Positions 18,493-28,807 are shown, numbered from the stretch's first letter. The stretch: DNA of 64,000 bases from JAPPHA01 sp965220985 (GCA_965220985.1 OZ244854.1:3472001-3536000), one strand, 5' to 3'. The notes: a model not told the origin generated them from the letters alone. Numbers and translations: made by a program.

Positions 18493-21246
18493 TCAGGGAT
18501 TCTCGGAGCTCGAGCCTTTTTCGTCGGCCTCGTCGGTCTCGTCGCCGTTACTGTCCGCTTCTGCAATCCTGGCGACGGACACGACCTCTTCGTCGTCGGC
18601 AATTCTGAACACGTTGACTCCGGCGGACACACGACCGGCCTGCCTGATGCCAGCCACGGGACATCTGATGGACTGGCCTGTTGATGTCACCAACATGATC
18701 TGATCGTGATCTTCGACCTTGAAAGATGCGACAATGCGATCGTCCCTAAGTTTCAGGTTGGCAGCCTTCATTCCGAGGCCGCCACGGCCCGTGATCCTGA
18801 ATTCATGGGCCGAAGTCCGTTTGCCAAAGCCCTTGGAGGTTATCGTGAGAATTGCTTCTTCCGAATCCAAAAGTTCCGCAAACCTCGATTCGTCGAGTTC
18901 CGAGTCGAGTTGATCGTGGCTTTCGGCAGCCTCCTCGACATCATCCTGTCCCTTCAGAAGACCGCGCATGCGTGCAAACGCCGCGCGTTCATCCACCGAG
19001 ATCTCGACATGCTGGATGATGGCAACCGAAACGATGCTGTCGCCTTTCCTGAGCTTGAGTCCCTTGACCCCGGTTGACCCGCGTCCCTTTGACACCCGAA
19101 CGCCGCTGACCGGAAACCGGATGATCTGGCCGTGCGACGACGTCATGAGAATGTCCTGGTCGCTCGACGCATTCAATACGCCGATCAGGCTGTCGCCCTC
19201 CCGGAGGCCGATTCCGATCTTTCCGCTGACCCGAATGTTGTGAAAGTCCGATCTGGCATTGATCTTGATGCGCCCGTTCCGGGTCGCAAACACCATGAAT
19301 TCAGAATCCGTGTCATCTGTTTCTGGCATGATCGCTGCAATGGTGTCTCCCTGCTTGATCTGCAGGACATTGACCACCGCCTTGCCGCGGGCATTGCGAC
19401 CACCCTGCGGCAAACGCCACGTCTTGAGTCGGTAGACCATCCCGGACGTCGAAAAGAACAGCAGGGGCGTGTGTGTATCCGTGACAAAGACAGACGTGAC
19501 AAAGTCGGTTTCCTTTGTCGCCGTGCCCTTGAGTCCTTTCCCGCCACGATGCTGTTCGCGGTATTCGGACAGGGCGGTTCGCTTGATGTATCCCTCGTTG
19601 GTGACGGTGACGACCATGTCCTCGCGCTCGATCAGGTCATCATCGTCGACTTCTTCAAGCTCGTCGACGATTTCCGAACGGCGAGGCTGAGCGAACATCT
19701 CCTTGATTTCACTCAGTTCCTCAGAAATGATCGAGAGAACCCGGGCGCGGGATGCCAGAATGTCGAGAAAATCCCGGATCTGGTCGGCAAGACTTGCCAG
19801 TTCATCGCCGATGTCCTTGACACCCATGGCCGTCAGGCGTTGCAACCGTAGCTCCAGAATGGCCAAAACCTGCGTGTCCGACAGGCGGTAGGTGCCGTCA
19901 TCCCCGATCTTGTGGAGCGGGTCGTCAATGAGTCGGATGTACTCGATGATCGAGGTGACGTTCCAGGTTCGTGCCAGAAGTCGTTCCCGCGCCTCGGCAG
20001 GCGAGGCGGAAGACCTGATGAGAGAGACGACTTCATCGACATTGGCAACCGCGACCGCAAGCCCGCACAGCAGATGGCTTCGCTCCCGTGCCTTCCGCAA
20101 TCGAAATGCCGTCCGCCGAACAACGACTTCGTTCCTGAACTCGATGAACGCGGTCAGGAAACCCCGCAGGTCCATCAATTCGGGGCGTCCGGAATTGAGG
20201 GCCAGCATGTTGCAGGAGAATGCTGTCTGCATGGCCGTCTGACGATAGAGCTGGTTCAGAATCACCTCGGGGGACGTGTCACGGCGGAGCCGAATGACGA
20301 TTCGCATGCCCTTGCGGTCAGATTCATCGTGGACACCCGCGATTCCGGTGATCTGCTTTTCGCGAGCCAGTTCCGCGACCCGCTCGACCAGTGACGACTT
20401 GTTGACCTGGTAGGGGATTTCCGTGACGACAATTGCCGATGTGTCCTTGCCGTCGTCTTCGATTGTCGCTCGCGCGCGGACGACAACCCGGCCCCTTCCT
20501 GTCTGATACGCCTGTCGGGCTCCGATCGTGCCGAGGATGACTCCTCCCGTCGGGAAATCCGGTGCGGGCAGATAACGATTGGCGATCTGTATCGAATCCA
20601 GATCCGGATTCTCGATCAAGGCCAGTGTCGCGTCGATGACCTCACCGAGGTTGTGCGGTGGAATGTTGGTCGCCATCCCGACAGCGATTCCGCTCGCGCC
20701 ATTGACGAGCATGTTTGGAATTCGGGCAGGCAGCACGACCGGCTCCAGGTCCTTGCCGTCATAGTTGTCCTGGAAATCGACCGTGTCTTCCTTGATGTTC
20801 GCAAGCAGAAACCTTGCCGGTTTCGCCATGCGAACTTCGGTGTAGCGCATCGCTGCCGGGTTGTCGCCGTCGACCGAGCCGAAGTTTCCCTGGCCGTCGA
20901 GCAGGGGCAATGACATGGAGAACGGCTGAGCCATCCTCACCAGCGCCGCGTAGATCGCACCATCCCCGTGGGGATGATACTTGCCCATGACGTCACCAAC
21001 CGGACGGGCTGACTTCCGGTAAGGGCTGTCATGAGTGTTTCCGGCTTCATGCATCGCGTAGAGAATGCGACGGTGGACCGGCTTGAGCCCATCCCTCAGA
21101 TCCGGGATCGCGCGGCTGACGATCACACTCATGGCGTAATCGAGATAGGATGTCTTCAGTTCCGCTTCGATCGCGATCTGAGAGTCGTCGTTCGGCTCAC
21201 CAAACGGCGGGGTTTCCTCGGGAAATTCCGTGTCTTCGGTCAACAA
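18493..21246 (-). CDS. gyrA: DNA gyrase subunit A
   Basis: GyrA is the breakage-reunion subunit of gyrase. The 917-residue protein has the catalytic tyrosine in AAMRYTE, the GyrA box as QHRGGKG (second residue His instead of the common Arg/Lys) and the C-terminal beta-pinwheel. The quinolone-determining region reads HPHGDGAIYAALVRMAQ: the positions equivalent to E. coli Ser83 and Asp87 are Gly96 (codon GGT at 20961-20959) and Ala100 (GCG at 20949-20947). Both usual drug-contact residues are therefore absent. Translation appears to start at TTG 21246 or 21243, with GGAA just upstream; I saw no ATG option. Confidence 0.97.
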   Translation of the reverse strand: MLTEDTEFPEETPPFGEPNDDSQIAIEAELKTSYLDYAMSVIVSRAIPDLRDGLKPVHRRILYAMHEAGNTHDSPYRKSARPVGDVMGKYHPHGDGAIYAALVRMAQPFSMSLPLLDGQGNFGSVDGDNPAAMRYTEVRMAKPARFLLANIKEDTVDFQDNYDGKDLEPVVLPARIPNMLVNGASGIAVGMATNIPPHNLGEVIDATLALIENPDLDSIQIANRYLPAPDFPTGGVILGTIGARQAYQTGRGRVVVRARATIEDDGKDTSAIVVTEIPYQVNKSSLVERVAELAREKQITGIAGVHDESDRKGMRIVIRLRRDTSPEVILNQLYRQTAMQTAFSCNMLALNSGRPELMDLRGFLTAFIEFRNEVVVRRTAFRLRKARERSHLLCGLAVAVANVDEVVSLIRSSASPAEARERLLARTWNVTSIIEYIRLIDDPLHKIGDDGTYRLSDTQVLAILELRLQRLTAMGVKDIGDELASLADQIRDFLDILASRARVLSIISEELSEIKEMFAQPRRSEIVDELEEVDDDDLIEREDMVVTVTNEGYIKRTALSEYREQHRGGKGLKGTATKETDFVTSVFVTDTHTPLLFFSTSGMVYRLKTWRLPQGGRNARGKAVVNVLQIKQGDTIAAIMPETDDTDSEFMVFATRNGRIKINARSDFHNIRVSGKIGIGLREGDSLIGVLNASSDQDILMTSSHGQIIRFPVSGVRVSKGRGSTGVKGLKLRKGDSIVSVAIIQHVEISVDERAAFARMRGLLKGQDDVEEAAESHDQLDSELDESRFAELLDSEEAILTITSKGFGKRTSAHEFRITGRGGLGMKAANLKLRDDRIVASFKVEDHDQIMLVTSTGQSIRCPVAGIRQAGRVSAGVNVFRIADDEEVVSVARIAEADSNGDETDEADEKGSSSENP

Positions 21247-21606
21247 ACGGTTCCAGTCTGCAATTCACACAAAATGTTGTGGGTGACTATAGTCAAAACA
21301 CCGACATTTGCAACACCAACGGCATTTTTGAACATTCGGAACCGCAGAACCTGTCAACGGTCAGAAAGGAGATGTTGACGAAAAATTAAACCTTTTGAAT
21401 CAAATGGTTATGCCCACATTTTCAATTCAACCGGTATGATTGAGACATTGGCGGCCACGCCCATGCAAATCCGACCCCGCCGGACTCCCGGCGAAGCCAC
21501 CGAAATCGGGTCAGAATCACGCAAATGCAATCCGGGCGGAGCAACGAAACGAAGGGAATTGAGCCCGATCTAGACCAAGCCAGATCAAGTGCCGTGGCAG
21601 ATCACT
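21247..21606. other. Intergenic region between gyrA and ssb
   Basis: About 360 bases, A+T-rich near 21290-21430, where the gyrA promoter probably lies on the minus strand. A small inverted repeat CGCCGG/CCGGCG with loop ACTC (21478-21493) could help terminate ssb transcription, but it lacks a T-run. No coding frame or RNA gene was recognised. Confidence 0.4.
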
Positions 21607-22095
21607 TCAGAAGGGAATCTCGTCGTCTTCCTCGCCACCAAAATTGGACTCGTTGGGAATGCTCGAACCTGAGCCACGATTGTTGTCGAACCTGCTGCTG
21701 GAACCGCCGTAGTCACCGCCACCCGATCCGTAGCTGTCGTCACCGCGACGGTCGAGAAACGTGACGGTCCCTCCGAATCCCCTGACCACAACTTCGGTTG
21801 AGTATCGGTCCTGGCCCGAAGAATCCTGCCACTTCCGCGTCTGGAGCTGGCCTTCGACAAAGACCTTCGACCCTTTTCGAAGATATTGCTCGCAGATCCG
21901 AACGAGTCCCTCCGAAAAGATCGCGACGCTGTGCCATTCCGTACGCTCCCTGCGTTCACCGGAATCCCGATCCTTCCAAGTTTCCGAGGTGGCAATTCGC
22001 AAATTGCAGACCTGTCCACCGTTTTGAAAACTGCGCACCTCCGGATCGCGTCCCAGATTGCCGATCAGCATGACCTTGTTCAGACTTCCACTCAC
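21607..22095 (-). CDS. ssb: Single-stranded DNA-binding protein
   Basis: SSB coats single-stranded DNA and recruits repair partners through its acidic tail. The N-terminal OB fold begins MSGSLNKVMLIGNLGRDPEVR, with WHSVAIF and YLRKGSKVFVEGQLQTRKW; a Gly/Ser-rich linker follows; the last residues DDEIPF form the partner-docking tip. I choose GTG 22095, which has GGAGGT four bases upstream; the in-frame TTG 22107 would overlap that site. It is divergent from uvrA, the usual alphaproteobacterial arrangement. Confidence 0.96.
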   Translation of the reverse strand: MSGSLNKVMLIGNLGRDPEVRSFQNGGQVCNLRIATSETWKDRDSGERRERTEWHSVAIFSEGLVRICEQYLRKGSKVFVEGQLQTRKWQDSSGQDRYSTEVVVRGFGGTVTFLDRRGDDSYGSGGGDYGGSSSRFDNNRGSGSSIPNESNFGGEEDDEIPF

Positions 22096-22618
22096 TTCGA
22101 CCTCCAATACCGATCCGACTCACATACGAAACCGGACGACAGAAAACTCACACTCCGCTGCCGATCGCTTGAATGCCGCCAAACCGCTGCAAGACATCTG
22201 CACAGACAGTTGGGGGATGCTGGATTCGCACAAGGATCCAAACCGTTTGAACCGGAAAAAACGGACACGCCGGTTGTCGGCGACAACCGACATGTCGTCT
22301 ATCAATAGTGATCAACCCCTACAACCGACGATTCCCAATCGTTCACGACTTCGTTTGGCGGAACATTGGCAAGAGGCCTGCACGCGAGACAGGCCGCGCG
22401 AAACCGCTCATGATCGATGGCGCAGACAAATTCGGCGTCAAACGCGTGAAATCACCTTCGCGCGCAATCTTCCAGACGCGGATTCTGTCGGTGAAGGAGT
22501 ACCCGCCAGCCCCCTCGATATAGCTCGTTCGCCGGTGCGCCGTGGCCCGGTTCAGGTTGGATTCCCGGCTCCGTTCGGATAGACAGAATCGAAATCATCT
22601 CAAAGGAATCGACGTCAG
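22096..22618. other. Divergent ssb-uvrA promoter region
   Basis: About 520 bases between two divergent repair genes, where both promoters must lie. A GTTC-N7-ATTC sequence at 22550-22564 is one base from the alphaproteobacterial LexA box GTTC-N7-GTTC, too weak to call. Open frames crossing this stretch show no recognisable motifs. Confidence 0.4.
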
Positions 22619-25483
22619 ATGGGCCAACCCCTGAATCTTGAAATTCGTGGTGCCAGAGAGCACAATCTCGATTCAATCGACGTCGACATTCCCCTCAGAC
22701 AGATGTCGGTCATCACCGGCGTTTCCGGCTCGGGGAAGTCCTCCTTGGCGTTCGACACGATCTATGCCGAAGGGCAAAGGCGCTATGTCGAAAGCCTGTC
22801 CGCGTATGCGCGTCAATTTCTCGACATGATGCAGAAACCCGACGTGGATCACATTTCGGGGCTCTCGCCAGCCATTTCGATCGAACAGAAGTCGACCTCG
22901 CGGAATCCCCGCTCGACCGTCGGCACCGTCACCGAGATACATGACTACCTTAGGGTCCTGTTTGCACGCGCCGGCACTCCGTATTCGCCTGCGACAGGCT
23001 TGCCAATCACCGCCCAGCAGATCTCCGACATGGTCGATCGAACCATGAAATTGCCGCACGGGCGGCGCGGCCTAGTGCTCGCACCGATCGTGCGCAATCG
23101 AAAGGGCGAGTATCGTCGCGAGTTCCAGGAACTGGCGAAACGCGGGTTTCAGCGCGTTCGGGTCAATGGCGAGATCCACGATCTCGACTCGCCCCCTACG
23201 CTCGACAAGAACTATCGTCACGATATCGACGTCGTGGTCGATCGAATTGTCATCGGAGACGGTGTCGAGCAGCGCTTGGCGGACAGCCTCAGAACGACAC
23301 TCGATCTTGCTGACGGCATTGCGGTTCTCGAATTGCTTCCTGCCGACGAATCAGGCGACAACGAACGGGTCGTTTTTTCTGAAAAATTTGCCTGCCCGGA
23401 GTCGGGCTTCACCATCCCGGAAATCGAACCGCGCCTTTTTTCGTACAATGCACCCGCTGGAGCTTGTCCTGATTGCGATGGATTGGGCGTTGAAGCCTTT
23501 TTTGACGAGAATCTCGTCATCCCCGACGACACTCTCGCGATCGCTGACGGTGTTCTGGACCATCTTCCGTGGCAACACGCCGACCTATCCAGCAACGTGT
23601 TGAGCACAATAGTCTACGAACTCGACATTGACATCAGAATGCCTTGGCGGGACCTCTCCGAAAACTGCAAGGACGTATTGCTCCACGGTTCCGGTGAGGA
23701 AACATTCCCTTTCGAATTCGAGCACAAGGGGGAAATGTTCGTGTTCGAGCGCAGTTTTGAAGGGATCATCCCCAATTTCGAAAGACGGTACCATGAAACC
23801 GCATCGTCTCACGTTCGCGAAAATCTCTCGCAGTTTCGCAACACCCGCGTGTGCGAATCGTGCGGCGGAAAGCGTCTGCGCACCGAAGCGCTCGCCGTTC
23901 GGGTCGGCGACCACAATCTCGGTCAGGTAGCGGAAATGACGATTGGCGAGGCTCTCGAATGGGTGGATGACGTTCCGCGTCACCTGTCGCGCCAGCACCT
24001 GGAAATCGCCACCGAGGTTCTCAAGGAAATCCGGGACCGTCTTGGGTTTCTGGTCAATGTCGGTCTCGACTACCTGACGCTTGCGCGCGGTTCAGGGTCG
24101 CTGTCGGGAGGCGAGAGCCAACGTATCCGGCTTGCAAGCCAGATCGGCTCTGGTCTGACCGGCGTCCTTTATGTTCTGGACGAACCGTCCATTGGCCTTC
24201 ACCAGCGCGACAACTCCCGCTTGATCGAAACGCTCAAGGGGCTGCGCGACCAGGGGAATACCGTGATCGTCGTCGAGCACGACGAAGAGGCGATCCGGCT
24301 TGCCGATCACGTGCTCGACATGGGGCCGGGCGCCGGCGTGCATGGCGGCCGCGTCATCTCTCAAGGCACACCCGACGACATCGCGCGTGATGCAAATTCG
24401 CTGACCGGGCAGTACCTGAGCGGCATTCGCGAAATCAAGGTTCCTGCCACCCGCCGGACGGGCACCGGTCAGTCGATCAGGTTGTCGGGAGCGAAGGGAA
24501 ACAACCTCAAGAGCGTCTCGGTTTCGTTTCCGCTTGGGACGTTCACGTGCATCACGGGAGTATCGGGCAGCGGAAAATCGTCACTGATCGTCGAGACCTT
24601 GTACAAGGCGGCGTCGCGTTTCGTGAACCGCTCGTACGATCGACCTTACGAATACGAAAGGATCGAAGGCCTCGAACTGATCGACAAGGTCATCGACATC
24701 AACCAGCAACCCATCGGTCGAACGCCGCGCTCGAACCCCGCAACCTATGTTGGTGCCTTCACGCCGATCAGGGACTGGTACACGCAATTGCCGGAGTCTC
24801 GGACGAGGGGCTATCTGCCCGGCCGTTTCTCGTTCAACGTCAAGGGCGGGCGCTGCGAGGCCTGTCAGGGCGGTGGCGTCAAGAAAATCGAGATGCATTT
24901 TCTCGCCGATGTCTACGTGACATGCGAGAGCTGCAAGGGATTGCGGTACAATCGCGAAACCCTGGACATCAAGTTCAGGGACAAGACCATCGCCGAGGTC
25001 CTCGACATGACCGTCGAAGAGGGCGTCGAATTCTTTTGTGCAATACCCCAGATTCGCAGCAAACTGACTGCACTGAACGAAGTTGGGCTCGGCTACATCA
25101 AGATCGGACAGCAGGCGACGACATTGTCAGGCGGAGAGGCACAGCGGGTGAAACTCGCGAAGGAACTCGGCAAGAGATCGACGGGCAAGACCTTGTACAT
25201 CCTTGACGAACCGACGACCGGGCTGCACTTCGAGGACATTCGCAGGCTTCTCGACGTGCTGCATCTTCTTGTCGATCAAGGGAACACGGTCATCGTCATC
25301 GAGCACAACCTCGACGTGATCAAGACCGCGGACCACATCATCGACATCGGTCCGGAAGGCGGTGCTGGCGGTGGCGAAATCGTCGCGGCAGGGACACCGG
25401 AGTTCATTGCCGACCAGCCAAACAGCCACACCGGCGTCTACCTCAGAAAGATCCTCAGACCGCTTCAGACCGCCGCTGCATGA
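22619..25483 (+). CDS. uvrA: Excinuclease ABC subunit A
   Basis: UvrA is the damage-recognition ATPase of nucleotide excision repair. The 954-residue protein has two ABC modules: Walker A GVSGSGKSSLAFD near residue 35 and GVSGSGKSSLIVET near residue 645, signature motifs SGGESQRIRLA and SGGEAQRVKLA, and zinc modules with CPDCDGLG and CEACQGGG/CESCKG. All expected elements are present at normal length. ATG 22619 has AGGA upstream. The stop lies 33 bases from the convergent mmsB gene. Confidence 0.98.
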   Translation: MGQPLNLEIRGAREHNLDSIDVDIPLRQMSVITGVSGSGKSSLAFDTIYAEGQRRYVESLSAYARQFLDMMQKPDVDHISGLSPAISIEQKSTSRNPRSTVGTVTEIHDYLRVLFARAGTPYSPATGLPITAQQISDMVDRTMKLPHGRRGLVLAPIVRNRKGEYRREFQELAKRGFQRVRVNGEIHDLDSPPTLDKNYRHDIDVVVDRIVIGDGVEQRLADSLRTTLDLADGIAVLELLPADESGDNERVVFSEKFACPESGFTIPEIEPRLFSYNAPAGACPDCDGLGVEAFFDENLVIPDDTLAIADGVLDHLPWQHADLSSNVLSTIVYELDIDIRMPWRDLSENCKDVLLHGSGEETFPFEFEHKGEMFVFERSFEGIIPNFERRYHETASSHVRENLSQFRNTRVCESCGGKRLRTEALAVRVGDHNLGQVAEMTIGEALEWVDDVPRHLSRQHLEIATEVLKEIRDRLGFLVNVGLDYLTLARGSGSLSGGESQRIRLASQIGSGLTGVLYVLDEPSIGLHQRDNSRLIETLKGLRDQGNTVIVVEHDEEAIRLADHVLDMGPGAGVHGGRVISQGTPDDIARDANSLTGQYLSGIREIKVPATRRTGTGQSIRLSGAKGNNLKSVSVSFPLGTFTCITGVSGSGKSSLIVETLYKAASRFVNRSYDRPYEYERIEGLELIDKVIDINQQPIGRTPRSNPATYVGAFTPIRDWYTQLPESRTRGYLPGRFSFNVKGGRCEACQGGGVKKIEMHFLADVYVTCESCKGLRYNRETLDIKFRDKTIAEVLDMTVEEGVEFFCAIPQIRSKLTALNEVGLGYIKIGQQATTLSGGEAQRVKLAKELGKRSTGKTLYILDEPTTGLHFEDIRRLLDVLHLLVDQGNTVIVIEHNLDVIKTADHIIDIGPEGGAGGGEIVAAGTPEFIADQPNSHTGVYLRKILRPLQTAAA

Positions 25484-25516
25484 CGAGGTGAAAGTGAATG
25501 CCGACGATTGGCGTGG

Positions 25517-26440
25517 TCATTCGTCGGCAGTTCCGTCTTGTTCATCGTGATCAGAGGACTTCGGTTGTTCTCGCGTCCTGCGTTCAAGCCGTGGCAGCAT
25601 CGCCGAGCAATCCTTGCCGCGACCGTCTTCCTCTTCGACAAATTTCGCAAAGATGTCCGTCGCGAGACGGCCCACCTGGGTGTCGGCGCCGACACTCTCA
25701 GCGGCACCCTGGCTGAGCCGGAGATCCTTGAGCATCAATTCCGACGAAAAGCCGGGGCGGTAGTCATTGTCCGACGGCGAAACCGGCCCAATTCCGGGGG
25801 CAGGGCAGTAGACATTCATCGACCAGCTGTAACCGGATGAGGTCGAGACGACGTCGAAAAGTTTCTGTCGGTCGAGCCCAAGCCTGTCGGCCAGAACGAA
25901 CGCCTCGCAGGTCGCGATCATGGTCGCCCCGAAAATCATGTTGTTGCAGATCTTTGCGGCCTGGCCGCTGCCGCTGTCACCGCAATGAACCGAGCGCTGT
26001 CCCATGACCTCGAAAAGCGGCTTCACCCGATCGTATCCGACTCTCGACCCGCCAACCATGAATGTCAGAGTGCCGGCATCGGCCCCCGTGACTCCGCCGG
26101 AAACCGGCGCATCGAGGAAGTGGATTCCGCGCTCCCTTGCATCAGCGGCGACTGCACGAGCCGTCTCGACATCGATCGTCGAACAATCCAGCATAACCGT
26201 GTCCCGATTCATGAAAGGGAGGACCCAGGAGGCAACCTCCTTGACGGTTTTTCCGTCGGGCAGCATCAGCACAACGACTTCTTGATCGTGCTCGGCCACC
26301 GACGTTTCGTCGTCGACCGAAATCACGTCTTCAGGCACTTCCACATAGGGATCATGTCCGAAAACGGTATACCCCGCCTCTGCCAGGTTTCGCGCCATTG
26401 GGAACCCCATGTTGCCCAACCCCAAAAATCCGATTTTCAT
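25517..26440 (-). CDS. mmsB: 3-hydroxyisobutyrate dehydrogenase
   Basis: This enzyme oxidises 3-hydroxyisobutyrate to methylmalonate semialdehyde in valine breakdown. The 307-residue protein starts MKIGFLGLGNMGFPMARNL (NAD-binding GxGxxG), carries the substrate loop DAPVSGGVTGA and the catalytic-lysine block GQAAKICNN. The start ATG at 26440 shares a base with the stop of the upstream hydrolase gene (TGATG), so the two are translationally coupled. It is the last gene of the valine operon. The C-terminal tail past about residue 290 is long and charged. Confidence 0.94.
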   Translation of the reverse strand: MKIGFLGLGNMGFPMARNLAEAGYTVFGHDPYVEVPEDVISVDDETSVAEHDQEVVVLMLPDGKTVKEVASWVLPFMNRDTVMLDCSTIDVETARAVAADARERGIHFLDAPVSGGVTGADAGTLTFMVGGSRVGYDRVKPLFEVMGQRSVHCGDSGSGQAAKICNNMIFGATMIATCEAFVLADRLGLDRQKLFDVVSTSSGYSWSMNVYCPAPGIGPVSPSDNDYRPGFSSELMLKDLRLSQGAAESVGADTQVGRLATDIFAKFVEEEDGRGKDCSAMLPRLERRTREQPKSSDHDEQDGTADE

Positions 26441-27489
26441 CAAGTCAATCCTTCGATTTCGATCCTGAGTTCGTCTTGCCCAAGCGGCATCAGCATTCTC
26501 ACCACGTCAAGGCTGGAAACGGAATCGATTCCTGAATGACGCCAGCGAGGATTGCGGTCACGGTCAATGACAGCGGCCCTGATGCCTTCGATGAAGTCTC
26601 CGTGTTCTGCCGAGCGAAAGGAGAACCTGAATTCTTCCTTCAGCGCCCGATTGATCGTGTCGCTCTCGCGCACGCGGTGAATGACCTCGACGCAGCATGC
26701 AACCGACAACGGGCAATTCCGGGAAAGGGCCTTTTGGGTCTCGGCAGTGAACTCGTCGGGCGTTGCCCTCATGGACCTGTTGATGTCACCGATTGTCTCT
26801 CCAGCGAAATGACGGTCCACAAGTTCCTGCTTGCCCGCGAGCGTGTCGCCAGTTGCGGCGACGCTGCGCTCGTCAATGACGGACACGTCGCCGGTTGCGA
26901 CAAGTTCTGCCTTGATGTCTTCCCAGCTGTCCCAAGGCGCAAAGTAGTCGGCAAAACCGGCATGGATTGCATCTGCTGGCCCCATCCGGGTTGCGGTGGT
27001 GCCCAGATACTCGCCCATCCTGCCGGGCGCGCGCGACAGCAACAGTGATCCGCCGACATCGGGCACGAGGCCGATGCCGCATTCCGGCATTGCGACGATG
27101 CTGTTTTCGCAAACGATTCGATGGGACCCGTGACAGGACACGCCAACACCGCCGCCCATGGTGTACCCGTGCATGAACGAAACCCATGGCTTCGGAAAAT
27201 GAAACACCTTGGCATTGAGACGGTACTCGTCTCGCCAGAAGCGTCGTCCGTAGTCGAAATCGCCTCTGGTCGCGGTGTCGTACATCTCCTGGATATCGCC
27301 GCCCGCACAGAACGCTCGTTCGCCGAGTGCATCAATCAGCACGAATCGAACGTCGGGATCATGCCACCATGAGTCGATCGCCCGCTCGATTTCGGTGACC
27401 ATCGCGTAGCTCAGCGCGTTCAGGGCGTCAGGGCGCTGCAGGGTGATCCTGCCCACCTTGCCCTCGCGGCGACAAAAGATGTCACTCAC
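26440..27489 (-). CDS. 3-hydroxyisobutyryl-CoA hydrolase (crotonase family)
   Basis: A 349-residue crotonase-fold enzyme that releases free 3-hydroxyisobutyrate from its CoA ester. The oxyanion-hole segments are FCAGGDIQEMY and MHGYTMGGGVGVSCHGSHRI, and the catalytic acidic block MPECGIGLVPDVGGS matches HIBCH rather than short enoyl-CoA hydratases, as does the long C-terminal extension. Its start overlaps the acyl-CoA dehydrogenase stop by four bases (ATGA). Position between an acyl-CoA dehydrogenase and mmsB supports the role. Confidence 0.92.
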   Translation of the reverse strand: MSDIFCRREGKVGRITLQRPDALNALSYAMVTEIERAIDSWWHDPDVRFVLIDALGERAFCAGGDIQEMYDTATRGDFDYGRRFWRDEYRLNAKVFHFPKPWVSFMHGYTMGGGVGVSCHGSHRIVCENSIVAMPECGIGLVPDVGGSLLLSRAPGRMGEYLGTTATRMGPADAIHAGFADYFAPWDSWEDIKAELVATGDVSVIDERSVAATGDTLAGKQELVDRHFAGETIGDINRSMRATPDEFTAETQKALSRNCPLSVACCVEVIHRVRESDTINRALKEEFRFSFRSAEHGDFIEGIRAAVIDRDRNPRWRHSGIDSVSSLDVVRMLMPLGQDELRIEIEGLT

Positions 27490-28634
27490 GATCGCGCACC
27501 GCTGATCAGGGCCCGGCTGATGATTAGACGCATGATTTCGTTGGTCCCTTCAAGGATCTGATGAACACGCAAGTCGCGGAAGATCTTCTCGATGCCGTAA
27601 TCGGAGAGGTAGCCGTACCCCCCGTGCAGCTGCAGGCAGTCATTGGTGACTCGAAACGCGATGTCAGTGACAAATCGCTTGGCCATGGCGCAGTGCACGG
27701 TTGCGTCGGAATGGCCCTCGTCGAGCTTCCAGGCCGCTTGCCTCAAAAGCGCCCGCGCGGCCTGGAGTTCGGTCTCTGAATCGGCGATTCTGAACTGCAA
27801 GGCCTGGAACTGATCGAGCGTTACGCCGAACGCCTTGCGTTCCGCCATGTATTCCACCGTCTTCCCGAAGGCGGCCTGCGCTGCGCCGAGTGCGCATGCG
27901 GCGATATTCAACCGGCCGCCATCAAGTCCCGCCATAGCATAGGAAAATCCTTCGCCTTCCTCGCCAAGCAGGTTGTCGTGCGGAACCCGCACATCTTCGA
28001 GATTGACCGCAGTCGTGGGTTGGGCGCGCCATCCGAGCTTGTCTTCGAGTGTTCCGAAGCTCAGGCCGGGTGTCCCCGATTCAATGACGATGCTGGAAAT
28101 CCCCTTGGGACCGCTTTCGCCGGTGCGGCACATCACGACGTAAAGGTCGGAATAGCCTCCGCCAGAAATGAACGCCTTCGATCCAGTGACAGCGTACCCG
28201 TCGTTCTTCCGAACGGCACGCGTGATCAGTGCAGCCGCATCCGACCCGGAACCCGGTTCGGTGAGACAGTACGATGCGACTTTGTTCATCGACGCGAGGC
28301 CGCCAAGATACTTCTCGACCAGTTGCTCGCTACCAAAACTGGCCACCATCCAGGCGCACATGTTGTGGATCGACAGAAACGATGCAACCGAAGGGCAGGC
28401 GGCGGACAGGGCTTCGAAGACCAGTGTCCCCTCGAGACGGGTCAACCCTGTTCCACCCTTCGACTCTGGCACAAACATCGCGCCGAAGCCGAGTTCTCCC
28501 AATTCATCCCACAGGTCTCTCGGGATGGTTCCCGCGCGGTCCCATTCGAGCGCATGCGGAGCAATCCGATCCTGCCCGAACGCGTGAGCAATGTCCGTGA
28601 TCGCCTGCTGTTCTTCGGAAATCTGAAATTCCAC
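27486..28634 (-). CDS. Acyl-CoA dehydrogenase (probable isobutyryl-CoA dehydrogenase)
   Basis: A 382-residue FAD flavoenzyme. YCLTEPGSGSDAA and the tail ILEGTNEIMRLIISR (catalytic Glu in EGTNE) are typical of short-chain acyl-CoA dehydrogenases, and QLHGGYGY contributes to the flavin pocket. Isobutyryl-CoA as substrate is inferred from the operon, which otherwise covers the following three steps of valine degradation. The start is GTG 28634 with AGGA upstream. A 173-base gap separates it from mmsA. Confidence 0.92.
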   Translation of the reverse strand: MEFQISEEQQAITDIAHAFGQDRIAPHALEWDRAGTIPRDLWDELGELGFGAMFVPESKGGTGLTRLEGTLVFEALSAACPSVASFLSIHNMCAWMVASFGSEQLVEKYLGGLASMNKVASYCLTEPGSGSDAAALITRAVRKNDGYAVTGSKAFISGGGYSDLYVVMCRTGESGPKGISSIVIESGTPGLSFGTLEDKLGWRAQPTTAVNLEDVRVPHDNLLGEEGEGFSYAMAGLDGGRLNIAACALGAAQAAFGKTVEYMAERKAFGVTLDQFQALQFRIADSETELQAARALLRQAAWKLDEGHSDATVHCAMAKRFVTDIAFRVTNDCLQLHGGYGYLSDYGIEKIFRDLRVHQILEGTNEIMRLIISRALISGARS

Positions 28635-28807
28635 GGGCTATCCTTTCACGATGGCGACCCACAATGCCCTGACGTCACGCCCCACGGGACACGGCGAACC
28701 CGGCAACTGGCGACCCGGCCGCACGCCAGATTTGCGCGATCAACTCACCCGACTCGATCCGACAGGCAAATGCGCTGCGTCGCTCCGTACAGGTGGAATT
28801 GCGTTCA

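Noticed and set aside
22550..22564. GTTC-N7-ATTC upstream of uvrA as a LexA box
   Set aside because: One mismatch to the alphaproteobacterial GTTC-N7-GTTC consensus in a half-site; such sequences are expected by chance and no second site supports it.
22058..22582. Plus-strand frame of 174 residues between ssb and uvrA
   Set aside because: Low-complexity, Arg/Pro/Thr-rich translation with no motif, overlapping the ssb 5' end on the other strand.
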